Shown here piece after piece: positions 6,820 through 13,243 of a DNA stretch of 13,528 bases (position 1 is the stretch's first letter; every line of letters starts with the position of its first letter). The DNA comes from Christensenella sp. UBA1750 (GTDB lineage Bacteria > Bacillota > Clostridia > Christensenellales > UBA1750), in NCBI GenBank assembly GCA_002315655.1, contig DCHO01000039.1, positions 1 through 13,528 on the forward strand, written 5' to 3'. A program made the position numbers and the translations under genes. The notes under the pieces were generated by a model. It was not told the origin of the DNA and searched no databases. It worked only from the letters and a program-made list of their open reading frames with translations.

Positions 6820-6854
6820 ACAGACAAGCACATTTAATTTTTTGAGGTGTACCT

Positions 6855-8027
6855 ATGAAGGAGCTTAAAGCCAAACGATTTCTTCTGTATTTTGTCACCT
6901 TCTTTTACTGGTTCGGGCAATATGTCTATATTCCCTTCTTAACGCCATACTTAACCGGCACACTGGGCATCACGGCCTCCTTTGCCGGTACCATCGTGGG
7001 CGCTTACGGCGTCACGCAGCTCATCATCCGTCTGCCCATAGGCCTTATGGCGGACGTGAAGCAGAAACACCGCCTGTTCATCTTCTTAGGCGGGTTCATG
7101 TGCGCCATGGGCTCCCTTGTGTGTCGCCTCTCCGTGAACCCTTATGTGCTGTTCTTGGGCAGAGCGTTGTCCGGCGTGGCCTCCTCCATGTGGATCTCCT
7201 TTACCATTCTGAACTCTACTTACTATGACCCTTCCGAGCTGTCCAAGTCGCTGGGCACCATCAACGCCATGAACAACGCGGGCATCCTCTCCGGCTACAT
7301 CGCGGGCGGCATCCTCTACGGCAAATTCGGCATGAATCTCCTTTTCTCGCTCTCCATCGGGGCGGGCGGCATTGCTGCCGTTGCCGCGCTTTTTGTGAAG
7401 AACGACCCCGCCACACGCTCTGCGCCATCGGTTAAGGAGCTTCTACCCATTTTGAAGCAGAAGCGGCTCATCGCCTTTGCCGTGTGCGGTGCGGTGTTCC
7501 AGTTCATCTCCTTCGCCACCGCCAACTCCTTTTCCAATTCCTTCATCAAGAGCGCGGGGGTTTCGGATTTCGAGCTTTCCGTCTGCTCTGCGCTGTTCAC
7601 GCTGGCCGGAATGCTGTCCTCCTACTTCGTGGGCACTAAGACCGCCGCAAAGATCGGCGAAAAATGGCTCTGCGCCGTGGGCTTCGGACTGCTGGCAATC
7701 TATGTATTCATTCTCCCCTTCTTAACCAGCTTCACCGCCATTGCCATGGTGCAGTTCATGGGCGGCTGCGGCTCCACCTCGGTCTTCTCCATGCTCATGT
7801 CCTGCGCCATCCATGATGTGCCCGCGCACCAGCGCTCCACAGCCATGGGATTTTACCAATCGGTCTATTCCTTAGGCGTCACGTTAGGCCCCGCCATCAT
7901 GGGCGGCATGATCGACGCCATGACCCTGCAGCCCGCCTTCATCTGCGTGGGTGCCCTGTCCATGGTTTTCGGCATTGCATTCCCCTTCATTTACAAATTT
8001 GCGGTTTCCAAAAAGGCTACCGTGTGA
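6855..8027 (+). CDS. Major facilitator superfamily transporter
   Basis: A 390-aa integral membrane protein with about 12 hydrophobic segments in two halves, split by the charged loop at about 183-205 (FVKNDPATRS to KQKRL). The MFS motif A is seen in the loop after helix 2 as G63-x3-D67-x5-R73 (PIGLMADVKQKHR), and the second half has the related HQRSTAMGFYQSVYSLG region near 325. It likely carries a small organic solute by secondary transport. The SD-like GAGGTG lies about 6 nt before the ATG. It follows the RraA-like gene on the same strand but is separated by a terminator and has its own promoter. A sugar or sugar-acid substrate is a guess from neighbours; drug efflux cannot be excluded. Confidence 0.9.
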   Translation: MKELKAKRFLLYFVTFFYWFGQYVYIPFLTPYLTGTLGITASFAGTIVGAYGVTQLIIRLPIGLMADVKQKHRLFIFLGGFMCAMGSLVCRLSVNPYVLFLGRALSGVASSMWISFTILNSTYYDPSELSKSLGTINAMNNAGILSGYIAGGILYGKFGMNLLFSLSIGAGGIAAVAALFVKNDPATRSAPSVKELLPILKQKRLIAFAVCGAVFQFISFATANSFSNSFIKSAGVSDFELSVCSALFTLAGMLSSYFVGTKTAAKIGEKWLCAVGFGLLAIYVFILPFLTSFTAIAMVQFMGGCGSTSVFSMLMSCAIHDVPAHQRSTAMGFYQSVYSLGVTLGPAIMGGMIDAMTLQPAFICVGALSMVFGIAFPFIYKFAVSKKATV

Positions 8028-8033
8028 TATAAT
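8005..8033 (+). promoter_or_regulatory. Internal promoter for the 53-aa zinc-ribbon gene
   Basis: TTTCCA (8005-8010), 17-bp spacer, TATAAT (8028-8033, perfect -10). It lies across the last codons and stop of the MFS gene. Start near 8040, about 27 nt before the ATG at 8067, so the microprotein can be made without the transporter. Confidence 0.65.
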
Positions 8034-8066
8034 ACTGTTGAAAAACAAGAAAGGAGATCGTGTCCC

Positions 8067-8228
8067 ATGCTTTTAGTCTGCACCAAATGCGGCGAAGAGA
8101 TCGAGGTTGAGTCCGAGGACAAAAAGCCCAACTGCTGCCCCATCTGCTATGCGCCCCCGTACCGTCTGGTTCCCCAGAAGTACGACGAGAACGGCAAGTC
8201 CACCGTCAAGAACACCGCATTAGCGTAA
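8067..8228 (+). CDS. 53-aa zinc-ribbon-like microprotein, copy 1
   Basis: A short reading frame with AAAGGAGA upstream of the ATG. It begins MLLVCTKCGEEIE and has Cys residues at 5, 8, 23, 24 and 27 (CTKC, then CCPICY), a zinc-ribbon or rubredoxin-like knuckle pair with one additional Cys. The C-terminal part contains DENGKSTVKNTALA. Its closest relative in the window is the 50-aa protein at 11379-11531: both share VCTKCGEE, CCP[IM]CYA and DENG...SVK-T-L, which supports both as real genes. It starts 39 nt after the MFS stop but also has its own TATAAT promoter and is closed by a terminator. Function unknown; a metal-binding or protein-binding role is inferred from the Cys pairs. Confidence 0.85.
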   Translation: MLLVCTKCGEEIEVESEDKKPNCCPICYAPPYRLVPQKYDENGKSTVKNTALA

Positions 8229-8241
8229 ATCGACATAAGAG

Positions 8242-8279
8242 AAAGGCAATCCGAAATGAAGGACTGCCTTTTTCTTTTT
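8242..8279. terminator. Bidirectional terminator between zinc-ribbon copy 1 and the GH4 gene
   Basis: AAAGGCAATCC (8242-8252) and GGACTGCCTTT (8261-8271) form an 11-bp stem with an 8-nt loop. One pair is A-C on the plus strand but G-U on the minus strand. The plus side has a long TTTTTCTTTTT tract, and the minus side has TTTCTCTT. It lies between convergent genes ending at 8228 and 8301. Confidence 0.85.
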
Positions 8280-8300
8280 GTGCATATTCTATTGTGAGGT

Positions 8301-9719
8301 TTATTCCGCCAGCTTGGCGAAGCGCTTGTTGATGGCGAGTGCCGGATCCTCCGGCACGGGCACGGGAACGGTGCCTTCGGGAACCATGATGTCCTCAAAA
8401 ATTTTGAGTTCCTTCCCCGCAAACTGCGGCAGCCATTCCTTCTCGGCCTCAAACAGCTCTGCAACCATGTGTCGGCACTCGGAAAGCGTCAGGCACGCGC
8501 TTGTCAGCGGGTCGGTGGCAACTGCCCAGAATGCCAATTCCGGGTCGCCCTCAATGGCGGCCTGCGCGGCGAGCCCCTGGGTTGTGAGGTTCGATTGGTT
8601 CATGGCGGCACACTGCATGGGCAGCGCACCCATGTGCAAGGGGTGGAAGCCCTGCGCATCCGCATAGACAGGCACCTCCACGGTGGCATCTCGTGGCAGG
8701 TTCTCGATATAGCCGTTGTCGTTTGGCACGTTTCCGCTGAAACGGAAGGGCTTGTCCGTCACAATGGCCTCGATGATGTAGGAGCAATATTCCTTTGAGC
8801 GGGGTTCCAGCTCCCCGGACTCGATGGAGAGCACATCAGTGTTCTTGAACTTCTCCTGTATCATCTCGGAAAAATGCAGTGCCGCGCCGTGCTCGCCGCC
8901 GAACATCGGCTCGTTGCAGTATTTGTCCAGTGCTCTTTTGCTGCTGCGGAACCACGGCAGGTATTCCGACAGATGCCCGGAGGATTCCGTCATAAAATAC
9001 CCGCACTGGCGCATGACCTCGCCGCGCACCTTCTCGTTCTTATAATATTCCGGCTTTTCCATGTTCGCCCTGAGAATCGGATACAGATCGCGCCCCTTGT
9101 GGGAGAGGGTCAGGAACCAGTCCATGTGGTTGATGCCCGCATTGGTGTACTCGATCTCCTCCTTGGGCACACCCGTGTAGCCCGCGATCAGGTCAAGGGT
9201 GGTCTGTACGCCGTGGCACAGCCCCACGACCTTCATGCCCGTGCCGCGGTGCAGGGCGGTGCACATCGCGCCCATGGGGTTGACGTAGTTGAGCACATAA
9301 GCGTTGGGGCACAGCTCCTCCATGTCCTTCCATATCCCCTCCATCACGGGCATGGAGCGCAGCACGCGGAACACGCCGCCGGGTCCCATGGAATCCCCGA
9401 TGCACTGATCCACACCGTACTTCATGGGAATGTCAATGTCCGCCCTATAAGCGGAAAGCCCACCGATCAGGAAGGTGAGAATGACAAAATCCGCGTCCTT
9501 CAATGCGTCCCTTCGGTCTGTGGTGCAGTAGATATTTGCGTCAATGCCGTTCTTCTCCACAATCTGATCGGCATATTCCTTCATCTTTTCCAGCTTCCAC
9601 AACGTCGGCCCCATGAGGGCGTAGGTGGAACCCGCCATACAGGGAGTGCAGAACATATCGTTCAGAAACTGCTTGGTGAAAACCATGCTGCCCGCACCGA
9701 TCAATGCAACCTTGCTCAT
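8301..9719 (-). CDS. Glycoside hydrolase family 4 enzyme (alpha-galactosidase/alpha-glucosidase/glycuronidase type)
   Basis: A 472-aa cytoplasmic NAD- and Mn-dependent glycosidase. GH4 enzymes oxidise C3 of the sugar, eliminate the aglycone and re-reduce. The nucleotide loop is GAGSMVF (8-14); conserved GDSMGPGG is at 108-115, NYVNPMG at 144-150, and the metal ligands are C168 (CHGV, 168-171) and H198 (GINHMDWF). The layout is of the MelA/AguA type acting on unphosphorylated alpha-glycosides, not the 6-phospho-glucosidases, which have CN or CD in place of CH. The motif reads CHGV, not the CHSV of MelA or CHEV of alpha-galacturonidases. After strand 2 of the Rossmann fold, ALMGPTLWKL lacks the usual Asp. 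The ATG is preceded by AGGAG about 8 nt upstream, and the gene follows the HD gene by 13 nt. Confidence 0.9.
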   Translation of the reverse strand: MSKVALIGAGSMVFTKQFLNDMFCTPCMAGSTYALMGPTLWKLEKMKEYADQIVEKNGIDANIYCTTDRRDALKDADFVILTFLIGGLSAYRADIDIPMKYGVDQCIGDSMGPGGVFRVLRSMPVMEGIWKDMEELCPNAYVLNYVNPMGAMCTALHRGTGMKVVGLCHGVQTTLDLIAGYTGVPKEEIEYTNAGINHMDWFLTLSHKGRDLYPILRANMEKPEYYKNEKVRGEVMRQCGYFMTESSGHLSEYLPWFRSSKRALDKYCNEPMFGGEHGAALHFSEMIQEKFKNTDVLSIESGELEPRSKEYCSYIIEAIVTDKPFRFSGNVPNDNGYIENLPRDATVEVPVYADAQGFHPLHMGALPMQCAAMNQSNLTTQGLAAQAAIEGDPELAFWAVATDPLTSACLTLSECRHMVAELFEAEKEWLPQFAGKELKIFEDIMVPEGTVPVPVPEDPALAINKRFAKLAE

Positions 9720-9732
9720 TGTCGCCGCTCCT

Positions 9733-10311
9733 TTATCCTTCGATGATTTCGCCTTTGAGCCCGATGACCTCGGCGCATTCCCTCATCCCCTCGATGCAGC
9801 CGTTGATGAGATCGTCCACGCTGGTTCCCAGCATTTCCGCGCCCTGCTCGATGACCTCCCGCTTGACCCCGGCGGCGAACTTTTTGTCCTTGTACTTCTT
9901 CTTGACGGATTTCAGTTCCAAATCCATCACGGATTTGGAAGGCCGCATGATGGCGGCTGCGGTGATGAGGCCGGTCAATTCGTCAATGGCAAAGAGGGTC
10001 TTTTCCAGCTTAGTGACAGGCTCCACGTCGGAGCACAGCCCCCAGCCGTGCGCCTGCACCGCATGAATGATGCTCTCGTCCACGCCCTTTGCTTCCAGTA
10101 GCTCTCTGGCCTTTGTGCAGTGCTGCTCCGGCCACTTTTCGTAGTCCACATCATGCAAAAGACCGACCACGCCCCAAAGCTCCTTGTCCTCGCCGGCGGC
10201 TTCCCCGAAGTGCCGCATACAGCCCTCCACGGTCAACCCGTGACGAAGTAGGGCTTCGCTTTCGTTGTATTCCTTCAAAATGGCAAACGCTTCTTCTCTG
10301 TTGGGTATCAT
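9733..10311 (-). CDS. HD-domain protein (HDIG-type putative phosphohydrolase)
   Basis: A 192-aa cytoplasmic protein with one HD metal-phosphohydrolase domain: H34 (RHF), H53-D54 (GLLHDVDYEKWP), H83/H88 (IIHAVQAHG) and D110 (FAIDELTGLI), the order expected of the HDIG family. The C-terminal 70 residues are helical, with a Lys-rich patch (VKKKYKDKK). The reading frame is open up to 10536, but the ATG at 10311 is preferred: it has AGGAGG 9 nt upstream, and the longer form would cross the promoters and the start of the divergent gene. First gene of an operon with GH4. Nucleotide or signalling-phosphate hydrolysis is the family expectation; the substrate is not known, and its link with GH4 is unexplained. 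Confidence 0.85.
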   Translation of the reverse strand: MIPNREEAFAILKEYNESEALLRHGLTVEGCMRHFGEAAGEDKELWGVVGLLHDVDYEKWPEQHCTKARELLEAKGVDESIIHAVQAHGWGLCSDVEPVTKLEKTLFAIDELTGLITAAAIMRPSKSVMDLELKSVKKKYKDKKFAAGVKREVIEQGAEMLGTSVDDLINGCIEGMRECAEVIGLKGEIIEG

Positions 10312-10366
10312 TTTGTCATTCCTCCTATTATATACAAACTTGAAACAGTTCTCTGCAACAAACCTC

Positions 10367-10395
10367 TTGATTGCTGCGTTTGATAAGTGTATCAT
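10367..10395 (+). promoter_or_regulatory. Promoter of the DUF1002 gene
   Basis: TTGATT (10367-10372), 17-bp spacer, TATCAT (10390-10395). Start near 10402, about 37 nt before the ATG at 10439. Its -10 overlaps the -10 of the opposite promoter by five base pairs. Confidence 0.65.
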
Positions 10396-10419
10396 ACAGG
10401 ATAAATGCGTTTCCTGCAA
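10391..10419 (-). promoter_or_regulatory. Promoter of the HD-GH4 operon, overlapping the divergent promoter
   Basis: On the minus strand: TTGCAG (10419-10414), 17-bp spacer, TATGAT (10396-10391). Start near 10384, leader about 73 nt to the ATG at 10311. The TATCATA block at 10390-10396 supplies the -10 in both directions. Confidence 0.6.
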
Positions 10420-10424
10420 CGCAT
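10405..10424 (+). promoter_or_regulatory. 5'-leader stem just before the DUF1002 ribosome site
   Basis: ATGCGTT (10405-10411) and AACGCAT (10418-10424) form a perfect 7-bp inverted repeat with a 6-nt loop. It starts about 3 nt from the predicted transcription start and ends right before AAGGAGG. It could protect the 5' end of the mRNA or act as a DNA operator. Confidence 0.4.
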
Positions 10425-10438
10425 AAGGAGGATAATTT

Positions 10439-11317
10439 ATGAAAATCGCAAAAAAAATTACCGCTTTGCTTCTGACGCTTCTGCTCCTGCTGCCTGTCAC
10501 GGCTTTTGCCGATGACAATGTGGGCAAGAGCTTCACCTGCTACGGCAACGACCTTTCCGCCGAGCAGTTCACCACCGTTTGCAATCTCTTAGGCACGGAC
10601 ACCGTAAATGACACGCTCATCGCCGTCACCCACGAGGACGAGGCCGCTTTGCTTGGCAACATCGTCTCTGCGGAGAAGATCGGCACCCGCTCCCTCTCCT
10701 CTGCCCGCGTAACCTTATCCGGCGAGGGCACGGGTATTTCCGTCACCACGCACAACATCAACTGGGTCACGCCCTCCATGTATTCCTCCGCGCTGACCAC
10801 CGCCGGTGTGGAGAATGCCGTGATCGTGGTCGCCGCACCCATGGAGGTCTCCGGCACCGCCGCGCTGGCGGGCATCCTTAAAGCCTACGAGGTCGCCGCG
10901 GACACCACGCTCTCTGCCGAGGCCAAGGAAGCCGCCTCCTCCGAAATGGTGCTGACCGGCGAGCTTTCCGACCTGATCGGCTCAGAGGACGCCGTGGAGC
11001 TGCTGGCCATGGTCAAACAGGCCATCGCGGACTACAACTTGGACGATTACGATTCCCTGCGCCCCTACGTCGTGGAAGGCGCAAAGCAATTAGGCGTGGA
11101 GCTTACCGAAGAGCAGATCAACCAGATCACGTCCTTGGGCGTGCAGATTGCCAAATTAGACCTTGACCCTGACAAGCTGGCCACTTCCATAAACGGCTTC
11201 ATCGACAACATTCAGAAGATCGAGAAGGCCAAGCAGAGCACGAAAACCATCTTCTCCGGCATCAAAACCGCCGTACAGGGCTTCTTCAGCTGGATCGGCT
11301 CCTGGTTCAAAAAGTAA
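10439..11317 (+). CDS. Secreted DUF1002 (YpuA-like) protein
   Basis: A 292-aa exported protein. Residues 1-24 are a clear signal peptide (KIAKK, then a Leu-rich core, cleavage likely after AFA). The mature part matches the DUF1002 family known from Bacillus YpuA: an N-terminal alpha/beta region with NINWVTPSMYSSALTTAGVENA near 103-124, VAAPMEVSGTAALAGILKAYE near 131-151, then a mostly helical C-terminal half ending in a Lys- and aromatic-rich tail (FFSWIGSWFKK). There is no lipobox Cys or cell-wall sorting signal, so it is probably free or loosely envelope-bound. AAGGAGGATAATTT precedes the ATG. It is monocistronic and divergent from the HD-GH4 operon. The molecular function of the family is not established. 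Confidence 0.9.
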   Translation: MKIAKKITALLLTLLLLLPVTAFADDNVGKSFTCYGNDLSAEQFTTVCNLLGTDTVNDTLIAVTHEDEAALLGNIVSAEKIGTRSLSSARVTLSGEGTGISVTTHNINWVTPSMYSSALTTAGVENAVIVVAAPMEVSGTAALAGILKAYEVAADTTLSAEAKEAASSEMVLTGELSDLIGSEDAVELLAMVKQAIADYNLDDYDSLRPYVVEGAKQLGVELTEEQINQITSLGVQIAKLDLDPDKLATSINGFIDNIQKIEKAKQSTKTIFSGIKTAVQGFFSWIGSWFKK

Positions 11318-11336
11318 ATCCCCCAAAGCGTATAGC

Positions 11337-11368
11337 AAAAGGCTCCCCGATTTTTCAGGGAGCCTTTT
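11337..11368. terminator. Bidirectional terminator between DUF1002 and zinc-ribbon copy 2
   Basis: AAAAGGCTCCC (11337-11347) and GGGAGCCTTTT (11358-11368) pair perfectly over 11 bp with a 10-nt loop. A T4 tract ends the stem on either strand. The flanking genes stop at 11317 (+) and 11379 (-). Confidence 0.9.
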
Positions 11369-11378
11369 ACTGTACCAG

Positions 11379-11531
11379 TTAACCCAAAGAGGTGGACTTG
11401 ACGGAAGCCTGTCCGTTTTCGTCTTCCTTCTTGGGAAGCATATGGTGCATACCCGCATAGCACATGGGGCAGCAGTCGGGGCGATTTTCGCTCTCAACCT
11501 CTTCACCGCATTTGGTGCAAACCCAGATCAT
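11379..11531 (-). CDS. 50-aa zinc-ribbon-like microprotein, copy 2
   Basis: It begins MIWVCTKCGEEVE, has Cys residues at 5, 8, 20, 21 and 24 (CTKC, then CCPMCYAG), and ends with DENGQASVKSTSLG. It is a paralogue of the 53-aa protein at 8067-8228; the linker between the Cys pairs is three residues shorter. AGGAGGAG about 7 nt upstream of the ATG is a strong ribosome site. It is the last gene of the membrane-protein operon, 55 nt after the 182-aa gene, with a bulged hairpin in the gap and a terminator 10 nt past its stop codon. It is probably cytoplasmic and metal-binding (inferred). A partner role with the membrane proteins is suggested by position only. Confidence 0.85.
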   Translation of the reverse strand: MIWVCTKCGEEVESENRPDCCPMCYAGMHHMLPKKEDENGQASVKSTSLG

Positions 11532-11559
11532 GATGGTTCTCCTCCTTCTTCTGTCATTG

Positions 11560-11584
11560 GAATCACCGAAAATCGGTGGGATTC
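11560..11584 (-). repeat. Intercistronic hairpin before zinc-ribbon copy 2
   Basis: GAATCACCGA (11560-11569) pairs with TCGGTGGGATTC (11573-11584), 10 bp with a 2-nt bulge and a 3-nt loop. It starts 2 nt after the stop codon of the 182-aa gene and has no U tract, so an RNA-processing or stability element is more likely than a terminator. Confidence 0.45.
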
Positions 11585-11586
11585 TC

Positions 11587-12135
11587 TTATGCCTTCTTGC
11601 CCGCTTCGATGTGCGCCTTGTAGCGGGAATAATAGGTGGTCATGATGGCAAACCACTGAATGTTGATGCTGATTACACCAAAATCGTTGACCAAACCGGA
11701 TTTACTCCCATCTGCAAAGGTGAAGATGATGTCGGTGAGCATCAGGACAGCAATAATACCCATTACGATGCTCACGGACTTGATCTTGTGCAATCTGCCT
11801 GCCACATAAGAAGACAGCACCGCACAAGCGCCTAAGGCAATAACAGAAAGTCCCGCAATGTCATAGTAATCCTTGGCCGCCATCAGGCAAGCCGCCATAA
11901 ACAGCCAGGAATAGCCGGACATCACATAGCGGAACAGGTTCCCGTGCGGGCGTCTGTAATCCTCGATGAGGTAATACACCATCAGAGCAAACACCATGAG
12001 CGTGAACGCGGATAAAAGTATCCATAACGGGGACTGGTCACGGTTGAAGAAGCTGACGATGCAGCTCGCGGAACCCAGCAAAATGAGCAGGATGTTGATG
12101 ACGGAGAGAATGCCGTTTTTCTTTTTTTCAGCCAT
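11587..12135 (-). CDS. Six-helix membrane protein of unknown function, array member 4
   Basis: A 182-aa integral membrane protein with six predicted helices at about 9-31, 36-57, 69-87, 93-112, 119-141 and 150-170. A short Lys-rich N-terminus (AEKKKN) suggests a cytoplasmic N-terminus. The loop after helix 2 holds the conserved YYLIEDYRRPHGNLFRY, followed by SGYSWLF; helix 4 ends with SYVAGRLHKIKSV; the tail is INIQWFAIMTTYYSRYKAH. It is a close paralogue of the gene just upstream: identical length, about half the residues the same by eye. The gap between them is 15 nt, with AAAGGGAA as ribosome site right after the upstream TAG. No known family was recognised, and no catalytic or transport motif is visible. 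Confidence 0.8.
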   Translation of the reverse strand: MAEKKKNGILSVINILLILLGSASCIVSFFNRDQSPLWILLSAFTLMVFALMVYYLIEDYRRPHGNLFRYVMSGYSWLFMAACLMAAKDYYDIAGLSVIALGACAVLSSYVAGRLHKIKSVSIVMGIIAVLMLTDIIFTFADGSKSGLVNDFGVISINIQWFAIMTTYYSRYKAHIEAGKKA

Positions 12136-12150
12136 GTTCTTGTTCCCTTT

Positions 12151-12699
12151 CTATTTTTTCAGTCCCGCTTCGCTGTGCGCCTTGAAGCGGAAGAGATAGG
12201 TCGCCATGATGGCGAACCACTGAATGTCGATAAACAGCGCACCGAAATCATTGGCCAGCCCGGTGTACTGCTGATCCGCAACGGTGTAGATAATGTCAAT
12301 CAGCATGAGCGCCGAGACGATGCTCATCACGGTCGTTACAGATTTCAGCTTGTTCAGTCGCCCCGCAACATAGGAAGCAAGGATAGCGGAAGCCGCAAAG
12401 AGGATCACGGACAGCGGCGCTACGGAGAAATCCTGTGCCATCAGCAAGCAGAAGATCAGGAACAGCCAGGAATAGCCGGATACGCAGTAACGGAACAGGT
12501 TGCCGTGCGGACGCTTGTAGTCCTCAATGAGGTAATAAATCATCACCGCATAGACCAGCAGTGTCACGATAGAAAGCCCAAACCACACAGGCGATGCGGC
12601 AGCCACATTAAAGAAGCCGAGAACAGAGCTTGCCGCGCCCAAGATAATAAGCACGATAACCACTGCCAGTAAAAGTCCTTTTTTTGCTTTGTTTTCCAT
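12151..12699 (-). CDS. Six-helix membrane protein of unknown function, array member 3
   Basis: 182 aa from the ATG at 12699 (MENKAKKG). An earlier in-frame ATG at 12777 was rejected because it lies inside the preceding gene and lacks a ribosome site, whereas AAAGGATA precedes 12699. Helix layout matches the following paralogue: six segments, with YYLIEDYKRPHGNLFRY and SGYSWLF after helix 2, ASYVAGRLNKLKSV, then IDIQWFAIMATYLFRFKAH near the C-terminus. The predicted topology puts the RPHG loop and the GRLNKLKS loop on the same, positively charged side, probably the cytoplasm. Gap to the preceding gene is 13 nt. Function unknown. Confidence 0.8.
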   Translation of the reverse strand: MENKAKKGLLLAVVIVLIILGAASSVLGFFNVAAASPVWFGLSIVTLLVYAVMIYYLIEDYKRPHGNLFRYCVSGYSWLFLIFCLLMAQDFSVAPLSVILFAASAILASYVAGRLNKLKSVTTVMSIVSALMLIDIIYTVADQQYTGLANDFGALFIDIQWFAIMATYLFRFKAHSEAGLKK

Positions 12700-12712
12700 G
12701 TGTTTATCCTTT

Positions 12713-13240
12713 CTATCTCCCGCGGGCAGCTTTGTCCGCGTATTTCGCAAAGATGAGCACCAGTGTGGATATTGCAATGACGATGCAGGTCAGAATGGTG
12801 AAGCCGTCTTGCGCAAAATACCCGTTTGCGCAGGCCGCGCCGAGCCTTGCGGCAGAGAGCAGGACAATGAGCGCGGAAAGGATAATGGATTTCACCTTTC
12901 CCAAATCCTTTGCCCCGGCCAGCAGCACGATAAGGCCGAAGGTCACGGTCAGCAGCAGCACGGACAGGTTGCTCTCCTTGGCGCGTCCCAACAGAATCAC
13001 AAGCTGACATAAAGCAAACAGGTTCAGATACGCCCCGAAATAGCGGATGCCCGCAGCCTTTTTACAGCCTGCAAGGACGTAGTATAGGCCAAAGAGGGTG
13101 GTCAGCAGCAGCATGGCATAGATGAGCTGCCCAAAGGCCGTTGTGCCGGAAATGACGGCGTAAAGCCCCATGCCGAGAGCAACAAACAGAAGCACTGCGG
13201 CTATGGTGGAAAAGACGGATAAGGCTTTTTTCGGGTTCAT
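12713..13240 (-). CDS. Membrane protein of unknown function, array member 2 (divergent)
   Basis: A 175-aa hydrophobic protein with about six helices (roughly 8-30, 36-57, 69-87, 92-110, 117-138, 146-165). It shares with the 182-aa proteins the order YYVLAGCKK-x-G-IRYFGAY, LSVLLLTVTFGLIVLLAGAKDLGKVKS, so it looks like a distant member of the same family. Its C-terminus FAKYADKAARGR nearly repeats the C-terminus of the preceding gene (FAKYADKAARGSK). The ribosome site GAGGGAG lies within the last codons of that gene, whose stop is only 3 nt before this ATG, so the two are probably translationally coupled. Function unknown. Confidence 0.78.
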   Translation of the reverse strand: MNPKKALSVFSTIAAVLLFVALGMGLYAVISGTTAFGQLIYAMLLLTTLFGLYYVLAGCKKAAGIRYFGAYLNLFALCQLVILLGRAKESNLSVLLLTVTFGLIVLLAGAKDLGKVKSIILSALIVLLSAARLGAACANGYFAQDGFTILTCIVIAISTLVLIFAKYADKAARGR

Positions 13241-13243
13241 GTT

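Noticed and set aside
8874..9746. Open frame of 290 codons on the plus strand opposite the GH4 gene
   Set aside because: Low-complexity antisense product (His, Val, Gly rich) with no ribosome site; the GH4 frame shows all catalytic motifs.
10327..10332. TATAAT on the minus strand just upstream of the HD gene as its -10
   Set aside because: No -35 at a workable distance (TTGCAG is 20 bp away), and the resulting start would fall after the AGGAGG ribosome site.
10312..10536. N-terminal extension of the HD protein by 75 codons
   Set aside because: It would run through the divergent promoters and into the start of the DUF1002 gene and has no ribosome site, while the ATG at 10311 follows AGGAGG.
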